A DNA stretch of 10,393 nt from DATFGK01 sp046712825 (GTDB taxonomy: Bacteria; Actinomycetota; AC-67): the NCBI GenBank assembly GCA_046712825.1, contig JBKKCR010000234.1, forward strand, positions 1 through 10,393. Direction: 5' to 3'. Numbering within the stretch: position 1 is the stretch's first letter; each line of letters opens with the position of its first letter. A program made the position numbers and the translations under genes. Shown here piece after piece: positions 1-6,111 of this stretch. Under the pieces are notes generated by a model, which did no database searches, had not been told where the DNA came from, and worked only from the letters and a program-made list of their open reading frames with translations.

Positions 1-93
1 TCCATCGCCCGGCTCCTGGACGACATCCATGAGGTCGCGATGGAGCGGGTGGGCAGGATGGTCCCGGGTCGCGCCGGCGAACGCGAAAGCTGA
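1..93 (+). CDS. C-terminal end of an unidentified protein (partial)
   Basis: The first reading frame is open from the window edge to a TGA at 91-93, giving 30 residues that start SIARLLDDIHEVAMERVG and end in a charged tail. About 26 of its 30 codons end in G or C. The overlapping frame, which would extend the downstream thioesterase to an ATG at 29, has clearly poorer third positions over the same stretch, so this frame is the more likely coding one. The fragment looks like an amphipathic helix followed by a polar tail. It is too short to assign to a family. It ends 7 bases before the thioesterase GTG, which would fit a two-gene operon. A chance open frame of this length is possible in GC-rich DNA. 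Confidence 0.4.
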   Translation, partial: SIARLLDDIHEVAMERVGRMVPGRAGERES

Positions 94-100
94 TCGGCGC

Positions 101-532
101 GTGCCGGCCGAGTTGCCTCCCAACGCCGCCGAGATGGCGACGATCGCCGAACGGAACTCGTTCGGCGGCCGGATCGGCATGACGATCGAGGAGTTCTCCG
201 CGGAGCGGGTCGTCGGATCGATCCCGGTCGAGGGCAACACGCAGCCCGACGGGATCCTCCATGGGGGAGCGACGTGCTCGCTGATCGAGTCCCTGGCGTC
301 GATGGGCGCCGCCGCTGCGGCGGGCTGGCCCGAGCGGCTCGTCATGGGCCTCCAGCAGTCGACCAACTTCATCCGGGCGGCGCGCGACGGAAGCGTCCGC
401 GGCGTGGCCACGCCGATCCACAGAGGCAGGACGACTCAGGTGTGGCAGGTCGAGGTCACGCACGTCGAGAGCGGAAAGCTCACCGCCTCGGGCCGCGTGA
501 CGCTGGCGGTTCGAGAACGTCCGACGGAATAG
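101..532 (+). CDS. PaaI/YdiI-type hotdog-fold acyl-CoA thioesterase
   Basis: This predicted cytoplasmic enzyme of 143 aa would hydrolyse an acyl-CoA thioester, by family probably an aromatic, phenylacetyl-CoA-like or DHNA-CoA-like substrate. The substrate cannot be read from the sequence. From the GTG start, residues 49-66 carry the hotdog signature PDGILHGGATCSLIESLAS. His54-Gly55-Gly56 is the usual oxyanion-region motif, and Glu63 sits where PaaI/YdiI/4-hydroxybenzoyl-CoA thioesterases of the Arthrobacter type keep their catalytic acid. The later strands (QQSTNFIRAARDG and RTTQVWQVEV) match the family's CoA-binding half. The length is normal for the family (130-150 aa). The start is uncertain. 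ATG at 29 would overlap the upstream gene by 65 bases with poor codon use. GTG 101 or ATG 134 is more likely, and neither has a clear Shine-Dalgarno sequence. The stop TAG directly abuts the convergent aldolase stop. Confidence 0.82.
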   Translation: MPAELPPNAAEMATIAERNSFGGRIGMTIEEFSAERVVGSIPVEGNTQPDGILHGGATCSLIESLASMGAAAAAGWPERLVMGLQQSTNFIRAARDGSVRGVATPIHRGRTTQVWQVEVTHVESGKLTASGRVTLAVRERPTE

Positions 533-1558
533 CTAGGCGGCGCTCTCCATCTCCGCTTTGTACTCGCCGGTCCGCGCGAGCGAGTTCATCTTCGCCCGGT
601 GGTAGAAGGCGCGCTGCGCCGCTTCGACGTTGCTCGATTCGCCCTTCCACGTCTTCAGCGCCGGCGCTTGCAACGCCCGGCCGTACGAGAACGACAGCTG
701 CCACGGATGCGGCCCGAGCTTGTTCATCTCGTTGAGGCGCGCGGTCGCGTCCTCGTCCGACATCCCGCCGGACAGGAAGACGATGCCGGGCACTGCTTCG
801 GGCACCGACGCCTTGAGCGCGGCGACCGTCATCTCGGCGACCTTCTGGTGGTCGACTTGGGCGGACGACTTCTTGCCGGGCACCACCATGTTCGGCTTGA
901 GCAACATCCCTGCCAAGTCGACCCGCTGCGCTTCGAGCTCGGCGAAAACGACCGACAGCGTTTCGCGAGTGGCTTGATCGCAGCGTTCGATCGTGTGGTC
1001 CCCATCCATCAGCACCTCGGGCTCAACGATGGGAACGAGCCCCTCGTCCTGGCACAGGGACGCGTAGCGCGCGAGCGCGTGCGCGTTCACGTTGATGCAA
1101 TAGCCCGATGGGATGTCGTCGCCTGCGATGTCGATCACGGCGCGCCACTTGGTGAACTTGGCGCCGATCCCGCGGTATTCGATCAGCCGGTCGCGCAGCC
1201 CGTCGAGGCCCTCGGTCACCGTCTCGCCCGGCGACTTGGACAGCGGCTTGGCGCCGGTGTCGACCTTGATGCCGGGGATCACGCCGGCGTCCTGGAGCGC
1301 CTTCACGAACGAGGGGCCGTCCGCAGACGATTGGCGGATGGTCTCGTCGAAGAGGATGACGCCGGAGATGAATTCGCCCATCCCTTTGGTGGTGAGGAGC
1401 ACGTCGCGGTAGGCCCGCCGCGTCTCTTCGGTGGACTCAACGCCGATCGACTCAAGCCGTTTCAGGATCGAGCCGGTGGACTCGTCGGCGGCGAGGATGC
1501 CTTTGCCGGGCGCCACGAGCGCGAGCGCCACCTTGTTGAGGTCTTGGTTCGTGGTCAT
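533..1558 (-). CDS. Fructose-bisphosphate aldolase, class I
   Basis: This enzyme reversibly cleaves fructose 1,6-bisphosphate into dihydroxyacetone phosphate and glyceraldehyde 3-phosphate in glycolysis and gluconeogenesis, through a Schiff base without a metal. The 341-aa length fits class I aldolases. The N-terminus GKGILAADESTGSI (residues 18-31) is diagnostic, with Asp25 equivalent to Asp33 of the rabbit muscle enzyme. Further active-site matches are Lys98 (IKVDTG), Lys137 (KFTKWRAV), Glu179 and Glu181 (VEPEVLMDGDH), the Schiff-base Lys221 (GMLLKPNMV) and the phosphate-binding FLSGGMSDEDA at 261-271. The ATG at 1558 is chosen because a strong Shine-Dalgarno GAGGGGG lies 6 bases upstream (1571-1565) and the protein then begins MTTNQDLNKVALALVAPGKG, as in actinobacterial homologues. 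A 31-residue upstream extension crosses the promoter and is rejected. The gene is convergent with the thioesterase, with no spacer. Confidence 0.96.
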   Translation of the reverse strand: MTTNQDLNKVALALVAPGKGILAADESTGSILKRLESIGVESTEETRRAYRDVLLTTKGMGEFISGVILFDETIRQSSADGPSFVKALQDAGVIPGIKVDTGAKPLSKSPGETVTEGLDGLRDRLIEYRGIGAKFTKWRAVIDIAGDDIPSGYCINVNAHALARYASLCQDEGLVPIVEPEVLMDGDHTIERCDQATRETLSVVFAELEAQRVDLAGMLLKPNMVVPGKKSSAQVDHQKVAEMTVAALKASVPEAVPGIVFLSGGMSDEDATARLNEMNKLGPHPWQLSFSYGRALQAPALKTWKGESSNVEAAQRAFYHRAKMNSLARTGEYKAEMESAA

Positions 1559-1564
1559 GGGAAG

Positions 1565-1571
1565 CCCCCTC
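1565..1571 (-). promoter_or_regulatory. Ribosome binding site of the aldolase gene
   Basis: GAGGGGG on the minus strand lies 6 bases before the ATG at 1558. It fixes the aldolase start against the longer open frame that runs upstream. Confidence 0.7.
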
Positions 1572-1591
1572 GGTCGAGGTGTTTCCCCAGA

Positions 1592-1620
1592 TTGGTAGGC
1601 AGCGGCGCCCTGGATGTCAA
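1592..1620 (-). promoter_or_regulatory. Probable housekeeping-sigma promoter of the aldolase gene
   Basis: On the minus strand a perfect -35 hexamer TTGACA (1620-1615) is followed by a 17-base spacer and TACCAA (1597-1592) as a -10 element with 3 of 6 consensus matches. The predicted transcript starts near 1585 and has a leader of roughly 27 bases that contains the GAGGGGG ribosome site. The position downstream of the DUF1028 stop and its hairpin suggests the aldolase is transcribed on its own. The -35 match and spacing are clear; the -10 is weak. Confidence 0.5.
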
Positions 1621-1653
1621 CTTCCGCGAAGACAGCTCCGTCAGGCCGCAAGC

Positions 1654-1676
1654 CTCGAACCGTGGACGCGTTCGAG
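1654..1676 (-). terminator. Hairpin after the DUF1028 gene, possible terminator
   Basis: A perfect 7-base inverted repeat, CTCGAAC and GTTCGAG, flanks a 9-base loop. It starts 3 bases after the TGA of the DUF1028 gene on the minus strand. There is no U-tract after the stem, so if it terminates transcription it would do so in the U-poor manner proposed for some GC-rich actinobacteria. It separates the DUF1028 gene from the aldolase promoter. Confidence 0.35.
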
Positions 1677-1679
1677 TTA

Positions 1680-2528
1680 TCATCGGCGAGCTCGTGCCGC
1701 TGTGCGGAGCGCCTCGAGGACGTGCCTGTCGATCCGGTGTCCCTCGACGATCCGCTCCTCGAGGTTCTCCCACCCGGCGAAACGCTCGAGGGCCTTCCGG
1801 CGTTCCTCGGCCGACGCCCGCTTGGCGACGTAGCCCGTGGCCACCAGCGCCGCGGTGACCTCCTTTTCGAGCGCGCCCTTCAGCGGCAGCAGGTCCTCCT
1901 CGGTCGGCTTCGTGAACAGCATCCGGTGGATCTCCAGAAGCCGCGCCAGCTCGCGCACCGGCTTGGCGTGGTCGTCGACCCGCAGGTCGGCGACGATGTC
2001 GGTGGTTCCCCCGTAGCCGCCGTTCGGCGAGACGACCAGGAGCGCCGCCGACTGCCGGCCGCGGCGGTCGCCGCCGACCCCGTCCCCGGCGGCCAGCGCC
2101 GCGATCAGCCGCGCGGCGAGGTCGCCCTCGGTTCGCTCGTACGCCTCCGCCATGGATTCGACGACCGATGATCCTGCCAGGACGTTCCCCTGCACCGCAT
2201 AGCCCTCGCCGATCGTTCCGCCCGCCCACGCGATGCATTCGCTTCCCGTGAACGACGCCGCGTTCCCGGCCGCGTCGACGACGCCGAGCTGACGCTGCTC
2301 GCGCTCGGCGTCCGCGCCGGTGAGGATCTGGACGACTTCCTCGGCCGAGCGCCCCAGCCCGAGCAGCTCGAGCCCCTGCGGGCCGTAGGAGATGTTCGCG
2401 TACGCCTGCGTGGCGACCGCGCCGGCGCCCGGCCGGGCCCACGGAACGAGCGCGCCCACGGCGAGGAACTTCGACGCCACCGCCACGCCGAAGGCGTCGC
2501 CGTCGCGAGCCACGATCGAGAAGGTCAT
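1680..2528 (-). CDS. DUF1028-family protein with C-terminal associated domain
   Basis: This 282-aa protein is of unknown biochemical role. The N-terminus MTFSIVARDGDAFGVAVASKFLAVG is the hallmark of the DUF1028 family, which is placed in the Ntn-hydrolase-like fold, and AVATQAYANISYGPQGLELL (38-56) continues that match. Residues 1 to about 185 form the DUF1028 core. Residues of about 186-275, including VRELARLLEIHR and WENLEERI, match the C-terminal region often described as DUF1028-associated and peptidoglycan-binding-like. The peptidoglycan link is a database name, not something visible here. No signal peptide or membrane segment is seen, so the protein is probably cytoplasmic. The ATG at 2528 is preferred over the TTG at 2540 because family members begin MTFSIVA. 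No Shine-Dalgarno precedes it, and it may be leaderless. The gene is divergent from the dodecin gene. Confidence 0.85.
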   Translation of the reverse strand: MTFSIVARDGDAFGVAVASKFLAVGALVPWARPGAGAVATQAYANISYGPQGLELLGLGRSAEEVVQILTGADAEREQRQLGVVDAAGNAASFTGSECIAWAGGTIGEGYAVQGNVLAGSSVVESMAEAYERTEGDLAARLIAALAAGDGVGGDRRGRQSAALLVVSPNGGYGGTTDIVADLRVDDHAKPVRELARLLEIHRMLFTKPTEEDLLPLKGALEKEVTAALVATGYVAKRASAEERRKALERFAGWENLEERIVEGHRIDRHVLEALRTAARARR

Positions 2529-2534
2529 TCGGCC

Positions 2535-2563
2535 AGTCAACCCGCGGGCGGAGGTGCGGTCAA
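2535..2563 (-). promoter_or_regulatory. Possible promoter of the DUF1028 gene, leaderless
   Basis: On the minus strand TTGACC (2563-2558) and TTGACT (2540-2535) are separated by 17 bases. TTGACT matches TATAAT at only 3 of 6 positions, but it lies 6 bases before the ATG at 2528, so transcription would begin at or next to the start codon. That agrees with the lack of a Shine-Dalgarno sequence. Alternatively the two TTGAC repeats, 23 bases apart, could bind a regulator in the divergent region. Confidence 0.27.
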
Positions 2564-2577
2564 CGCGCGGCGCTCGT

Positions 2578-2583
2578 TAGGAT
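2578..2583 (+). promoter_or_regulatory. Possible -10 element for the dodecin gene
   Basis: TAGGAT matches the TANNNT pattern of actinobacterial -10 elements and lies 52 bases before the GTG start of the dodecin gene. No convincing -35 is seen 16 to 18 bases upstream, so this is a weak call. Confidence 0.22.
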
Positions 2584-2623
2584 GAGCCCCGTTGCCGTGG
2601 CGGCCACGGGTGTGGCCGCGAGC

Positions 2624-2630
2624 GAGGGGG
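2624..2630 (+). promoter_or_regulatory. Ribosome binding site that sets the dodecin GTG start
   Basis: GAGGGGG is followed by a 5-base spacer and GTG at 2636. It favours the 67-aa dodecin over a form starting at ATG 2582, whose extra 18 residues have no counterpart in the family. Confidence 0.65.
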
Positions 2631-2635
2631 TAGCA

Positions 2636-2839
2636 GTGTCGGTCATCAAGAGCATCGACCTCGTGGGCGTGTCGTCTGAGTCCTGGCGCGATGCCGCGAA
2701 CGCCGCGTTGCAGGAAGCGGCCAAGACCCTTCGCGGGATCGAGGGCATGGAGGTCATGGAGACCTCCGCCATCGTCGAGGGCGACAAGGTCAAGGAGTAC
2801 CACACACACGTACGGATCCGTTTCCGCCTCGAGCGCTAA
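2636..2839 (+). CDS. Dodecin-family protein (calcium-dodecin/SecE2-like branch)
   Basis: This 67-aa protein has the dodecin layout: strand (VIKSIDLVGVS), helix (SWRDAANAALQEAAKTLR, 16-33), then two strands (GMEVMETSAIVEGDKV and EYHTHVRIRFRLER). Dodecins assemble into hollow dodecamers that store or buffer flavins. A second branch, called calcium dodecin or SecE2 in mycobacteria, does not depend on flavin in the same way. In flavin dodecins a Trp two residues before the conserved Glu-Val stacks on the isoalloxazine ring. Here that position is Gly37 (GIEGMEV), and the only Trp is Trp17 at the start of the helix. Flavin binding is therefore doubtful, and membership of the non-flavin branch is inferred. 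The GTG start follows a strong ribosome site. A hairpin follows the stop, suggesting a monocistronic unit between the divergent DUF1028 gene and the purine operon. Confidence 0.87.
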   Translation: MSVIKSIDLVGVSSESWRDAANAALQEAAKTLRGIEGMEVMETSAIVEGDKVKEYHTHVRIRFRLER

Positions 2840-2855
2840 CCGACCCGAGTAAGCC

Positions 2856-2877
2856 GCGGGGCAGGAGACGGCCCCGC
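2856..2877 (+). terminator. GC-rich hairpin after the dodecin gene, probable terminator
   Basis: The arms GCGGGGC (2856-2862) and GCCCCGC (2871-2877) are perfect complements around an 8-base loop, beginning 16 bases after the dodecin stop. There is no T-tract. Position and stability suggest a U-less terminator that isolates the dodecin gene from the purine operon. Confidence 0.42.
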
Positions 2878-2892
2878 TCGCCGCTCCCGGGA

Positions 2893-2898
2893 TATACT
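2893..2898 (+). promoter_or_regulatory. Possible -10 element of the purine operon
   Basis: TATACT matches the -10 consensus at 5 of 6 positions and stands out in a GC-rich gap. No good -35 is found 16 to 18 bases upstream, where the dodecin hairpin lies, and no extended TGN is present. A start near 2905 would give a leader of about 115 bases before purA. Confidence 0.38.
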
Positions 2899-2946
2899 CT
2901 CCCGCGAAGCGACCCCGTCTTTTAGATGCGTTGAGACTCGTCCCAC

Positions 2947-2987
2947 CTCGGCCCCGTAGCCCGGGCCGCCGCGTCCGGGCCGCCGAG
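2947..2987 (+). other. Possible structured leader of purA with an 11-base direct repeat
   Basis: CTCGGC (2947-2952) can pair with GCCGAG (2982-2987). Inside this, CCCG (2953-2956) can pair with CGGG (2976-2979) after a 2-base bulge. CCGGGCCGCCG occurs twice, at 2961-2971 and 2975-2985. The structure lies 18 bases upstream of the purA ribosome site (3006-3011). No known purine riboswitch motif is recognised, and such pairings arise easily in GC-rich DNA. Confidence 0.22.
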
Positions 2988-3019
2988 CCTTACCCCCACC
3001 AAACCGAGGAGCGCTGACC

Positions 3020-4309
3020 ATGTCCGCGACCGTGCTCGTCGGCGCGCAGTGGGGGGACGAGGGCAAGGGCAAGATCACCGACATCCTCGCCCGCGAGATG
3101 GATCTGATCGTCCGCTACCAGGGCGGGAACAACGCAGGGCACACGGTGGTAGCCGGGGACGTCCGTCTCGCGCTGCACCTCATCCCGAGCGGGATCCTGC
3201 ACCCCAATGTGACGCCGGTGATCGGCGACGGCGTCGTGGTCGACCCGCAGACCCTGCTCGAGGAGATGGACGCGCTCACCGCGCAGGGCATCTCCTGCGA
3301 GCGGCTGCTGGTCTCGGGCAACGCCCACCTGATCATGCCCTACCACCTCGAGATCGATAAGGTCACCGAGCGGTACCTCGGGCGCTCCAAGCTCGGCACC
3401 ACGCGCCGCGGGATCGGCCCCGCCTACGCCGACAAGGCCGCCCGGATCGGGCTGCGGGTCCAGGACCTGCTCGACATGAAGATCTTCGCGCAGAAGCTCG
3501 AGGTCGCCCTGAAAGAGAAGAACGCGATCCTGACCAAGATCTACAACCGGCTGCCCCTGGATTCGAAGAAGATCATCGACGAGTACGAGGGCTACGCCGC
3601 CCGGCTCGCTCCCTACATCACAGACACCTCGCTGGTCGTCTGGAAGGCGCTCCGCGGCGGCCGGCGGGTGCTGTTCGAGGGCGCGCAAGGGACGTTGCTC
3701 GACGTCGACCACGGCACCTATCCGTTCGTGACGTCCTCGAGCCCGATCGCCGGCGGCGCCACGACCGGCGCCGGGATCGGCCCGCGCGAGATCGGACGCG
3801 TGATCGGCATCGCGAAGGCGTACGTGACCCGCGTCGGCGCGGGCCCGTTCCCGACCGAGGACACCGGGCCCGACGGCGACCGGATCGGCGAGCGCGGCAT
3901 GGAGTTCGGTACCACGACGGGCCGCAAACGTCGGTGCGGCTGGCAGGACGCGGTGCTGCTCCGCTACGCGGCGCGCCTGAACAGCCTGAGCGACCTGTTC
4001 ATCACCAAGCTCGACGTCCTCTCGGGGTTCGAGCGTCTGAAGCTGTGCACGGCGTACCGCTATCAGGGCGAGACCTACGACGAGTTCCCGCCGCATCAGA
4101 CGATCTTCCACAAGTGCGAGCCGATCTACGAGGAGCTCGCCGGCTGGAGCGACGACATCTCCGGGGCTCGTTCGTTCGAGGACCTGCCGGTCGAGGCACG
4201 GGAGTACGTCCGGCGGATCGAGGAGGTCTCCGGCGTGCCGGTGACCCTGGTCTCGGTTGGGCCGTCGCGCGATCAGACGGTGCGTCGCGAGCCGGTGCCG
4301 GTCGCATGA
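3020..4309 (+). CDS. purA: Adenylosuccinate synthetase
   Basis: PurA joins IMP and aspartate using GTP to give adenylosuccinate, the first committed step from IMP to AMP. The 429-aa length is normal. The N-terminal GAQWGDEGKGK (8-18) is the GTP/IMP phosphate loop with catalytic Asp13. QGGNNAGHTVV (34-44) contains catalytic His41. GTTRRGIGPAYADKAAR (126-142) is the second family signature. FEGAQGTLLDVDHGTYPFVTSS spans 219-240, and KLDVLSG (330-336) is the guanine-recognition element. The ATG is preceded by GAGGAG (3006-3011) with an 8-base spacer. The gene heads the operon and its TGA overlaps the purD start as ATGA. PurB, four genes downstream, converts its product to AMP, so both AMP-branch enzymes share this operon. 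No truncation or missing catalytic residue was found. Confidence 0.98.
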   Translation: MSATVLVGAQWGDEGKGKITDILAREMDLIVRYQGGNNAGHTVVAGDVRLALHLIPSGILHPNVTPVIGDGVVVDPQTLLEEMDALTAQGISCERLLVSGNAHLIMPYHLEIDKVTERYLGRSKLGTTRRGIGPAYADKAARIGLRVQDLLDMKIFAQKLEVALKEKNAILTKIYNRLPLDSKKIIDEYEGYAARLAPYITDTSLVVWKALRGGRRVLFEGAQGTLLDVDHGTYPFVTSSSPIAGGATTGAGIGPREIGRVIGIAKAYVTRVGAGPFPTEDTGPDGDRIGERGMEFGTTTGRKRRCGWQDAVLLRYAARLNSLSDLFITKLDVLSGFERLKLCTAYRYQGETYDEFPPHQTIFHKCEPIYEELAGWSDDISGARSFEDLPVEAREYVRRIEEVSGVPVTLVSVGPSRDQTVRREPVPVA

Positions 4310-5589
4310 GGATCCTCGTCGTGGGGGGCGGCGGTCGCGAGCACGCGCTCACTTGGAAGCTGGGACAGAACCCGACCGTCGACAAGATCTTCGCCGTGCC
4401 GGGCAACCCGGGGATCGGCGAGATTGCGCAGTGCGAGCCGCTCGATATCGCCGATGTCGACGGGCTCGCCGACTTCGTCGACGCGAACGGCATCGATCTG
4501 ACGATCGTGGGACCGGAAGCGCCGCTCGTCGCCGGGCTCGCCGACGAGCTCGCGACCCGAGGCCACGCCGTCTTCGGGCCGAGCAAGGCGGCCGCGCGCA
4601 TCGAAGGCTCGAAGGCGTGGGCGAAGCAGCTCATGGCCGAGGCCGGCGTCCCCACCGCGCGTAGCGAAACGATCGCGACGATGGAGGAAGGGCTCGAAGC
4701 GCTCGACCGGTTCGGCTCGCCGGTCGTCGTGAAGGCCGATGGGCTCGCGGCCGGCAAAGGAGTCACCGTGGCCGAAAGCCGCGAAGCGGCGGAAGAAGCG
4801 CTACGTATCTGTCTGGTCGATCTGGCCTTCGGCGACGCCGGAACGACCGTCGTGATCGAGGAGTTCCTGGAAGGAGAGGAGCTGTCGATCCTCTGCCTCA
4901 CCGACGGACGTAGCGTTGTCCCGCTCGTGCCCGCGCAGGACTTCAAGCGCGCCCTCGACGGCGATACCGGGCCGAACACCGGCGGGATGGGGTCGTACAG
5001 CCCGGTGCCGCAGATGCCCGCCGACATCGTCGCCCGAGCCGTGCGCGAGATCTTCACGCCGACCGTGCGAGCGTTGGACGAGGCCGGCTCGCGGTTCGTC
5101 GGGTGCCTGTACGGCGGACTGATGATCACCGCGGACGGCCCGAAAGTGATCGAGTTCAACTGTCGCCTCGGCGATCCTGAGACCCAAGCGATCATCCCCC
5201 GGCTGACGAGCGACCTGGCCGAACTGCTGCTGGCCTGCGTCGAGGGGAACCTGAGCCTCTACCAGCCCAGGTGGACCGACGACGCGTGCGTCGTGGTCGT
5301 CCTCGCGAGCGACGGCTATCCGGGCCGGTACAAAACGGGGGTTCCAATCGACGGCCTCGATGCGGTCGAGCGCATGCGCGGCGTTCAGGTCTTCCACGCC
5401 GGGACGGACCGGCGGAAGGGTCGCGTGGTCACGGCCGGGGGACGCGTCCTGGCGGTGAGCGCGCTGGGCAGCGACCTCGCCGCGGCGCGGGACCGCGCGT
5501 ACGAAGCCGTCGCCGCGATCAGCTTCGAAGGGACGCACTACCGCACCGACATCGCAGAGCGCGCCGCGACTATAGGGAGGAGCAGCTGA
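4306..5589 (+). CDS. purD: Phosphoribosylamine-glycine ligase (GAR synthetase)
   Basis: PurD is an ATP-grasp enzyme that condenses 5-phosphoribosylamine with glycine to give GAR, the second step of purine synthesis. The 427-aa monofunctional form is of standard length. The N-terminal MRILVVGGGGREHAL is the family's nucleotide-binding-like start, followed by IVGPEAPLVAGLAD (67-80). VVKADGLAAGKGVTVA (141-156) is the ATP-grasp glycine-rich loop. QDFKRALDGDTGPNTGGMGS begins at 211, and the GARS signature RLGDPETQ lies at 287-294, with metal ligands in the preceding IEFN. The C-terminal domain is complete. The start ATG overlaps the purA stop (ATGA). No ribosome site is evident, so translation is probably coupled to purA. 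Confidence 0.98.
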   Translation: MRILVVGGGGREHALTWKLGQNPTVDKIFAVPGNPGIGEIAQCEPLDIADVDGLADFVDANGIDLTIVGPEAPLVAGLADELATRGHAVFGPSKAAARIEGSKAWAKQLMAEAGVPTARSETIATMEEGLEALDRFGSPVVVKADGLAAGKGVTVAESREAAEEALRICLVDLAFGDAGTTVVIEEFLEGEELSILCLTDGRSVVPLVPAQDFKRALDGDTGPNTGGMGSYSPVPQMPADIVARAVREIFTPTVRALDEAGSRFVGCLYGGLMITADGPKVIEFNCRLGDPETQAIIPRLTSDLAELLLACVEGNLSLYQPRWTDDACVVVVLASDGYPGRYKTGVPIDGLDAVERMRGVQVFHAGTDRRKGRVVTAGGRVLAVSALGSDLAAARDRAYEAVAAISFEGTHYRTDIAERAATIGRSS

Positions 5590-6053
5590 TGGCACCGCTG
5601 GTCGGCATCGTTTACGGAAGCCCGTCGGACAAGGACAAGATGGGGCACGCGGCCGCGTTGCTCGAGCGGTTCGGCGTCGCCTATGAGATGGATTCGATGA
5701 GTGCCCACCGTTCGCCCGAACGCGTCCGCGATTATGCGTCGACGGCGGAGGAGCGAGGGTTGCGCGTGCTGATCGCCGGGGCCGGTCGCGCCGCACACCT
5801 CGCCGGGGTCGTGGCGGCGCACACCGCGCTTCCGGTGATCGGCGTTCCGCTGTCGGGCGGGGTCATGGACGGGATGGACGCGCTGCTGTCGACGGTTCAG
5901 ATGCCTTCCGGCGTCCCGGTCGCGACGGTCGGGATCGACGGCGGCGCGAACGCGGGCCTGCTGGCGGTGCAGATTCTCGCGGCCGGCGACGACGATCTGC
6001 GCAAGAAGCTCGGCGAGTTCAAGGACCAGCTGGCGGAGGGCCTTCGTCTGTGA
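5589..6053 (+). CDS. purE: N5-carboxyaminoimidazole ribonucleotide mutase (PurE, class I-like)
   Basis: Class I PurE shifts the carboxylate of N5-CAIR to carbon 4, forming CAIR, and normally works with the ATP-dependent PurK. The 154-aa protein has the usual N-terminal GIVYGSPSDKDKM (6-18), which binds phosphate, the catalytic SAHRSPE (38-44, His40), and a second active-site loop AGAGRAAHLAG (63-73, His70). VIGVPLSGGVMDGMDALLS and VQMPSGVPVATV follow. The loop differs from the Escherichia coli type GAGGAAHLPG by Gly to Arg and Pro to Ala. Because His70 and the overall loop are kept, the protein is called class I. It starts with the purD stop overlapped as TGATG and has a strong Shine-Dalgarno, GGGAGGAG (5575-5582). 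No purK lies in the window. Confidence 0.95.
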   Translation: MAPLVGIVYGSPSDKDKMGHAAALLERFGVAYEMDSMSAHRSPERVRDYASTAEERGLRVLIAGAGRAAHLAGVVAAHTALPVIGVPLSGGVMDGMDALLSTVQMPSGVPVATVGIDGGANAGLLAVQILAAGDDDLRKKLGEFKDQLAEGLRL

Positions 6054-6087
6054 CCGAGCCGGCCGGGCGTCCCCGTTTGAGCGTGAG

Positions 6088-6111
6088 TGACAAGTTGACG
6101 TCAACTTGTCA
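6088..6111. promoter_or_regulatory. Perfect 24-base palindrome between purE and ppa, probable operator
   Basis: The 12-base arm TGACAAGTTGAC is followed without a spacer by its exact reverse complement. The site starts 34 bases after the purE stop and ends 63 bases before the ppa start, in the only sizeable gap inside the operon. It is much richer in A and T than its surroundings. Length, symmetry and place suggest a dimeric repressor site, for example of the TetR or GntR type. RNA hairpin formation is possible, but no T-tract follows. The regulator is not encoded in the window. Confidence 0.6.

Noticed and set aside
29..100. N-terminal extension of the thioesterase to ATG 29
   Set aside because: It would overlap the likely end of the upstream gene, has poorer third-position GC than the other frame, and adds 24 residues rich in Arg/Trp/Gly not expected in the family.
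1559..1651. N-terminal extension of the aldolase by 31 residues
   Set aside because: It runs through the TTGACA promoter and the ribosome site, and class I aldolases begin near MTTNQDLNKVA.
599..1858. A 419-codon open frame on the + strand across the aldolase gene
   Set aside because: It is antisense to a clearly recognised aldolase. Its translation is Arg/His/Leu-rich without domain features, a typical shadow in GC-rich coding DNA.
2582..2635. N-terminal extension of the dodecin to ATG 2582
   Set aside because: It adds 18 residues of Ala/Val/Gly with no dodecin counterpart, and the strong ribosome site lies just before GTG 2636.
2990..4111. A 373-codon open frame on the - strand across purA
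   Set aside because: It is antisense to purA over nearly its whole length, with low-complexity Arg/Ala/Val/Asp composition and no recognisable motif.
4002..5195. A 397-codon open frame on the - strand across purA and purD
   Set aside because: The Ser/Arg/Pro/Thr-rich translation mirrors the codons of two confirmed enzymes, and no start context or family match is seen.
6088..6111. The 24-base palindrome as an intrinsic terminator after purE
   Set aside because: It has no T-tract and a modest GC share, and the genes beyond it belong to the same pathway. An operator is a better reading, though partial termination cannot be excluded.
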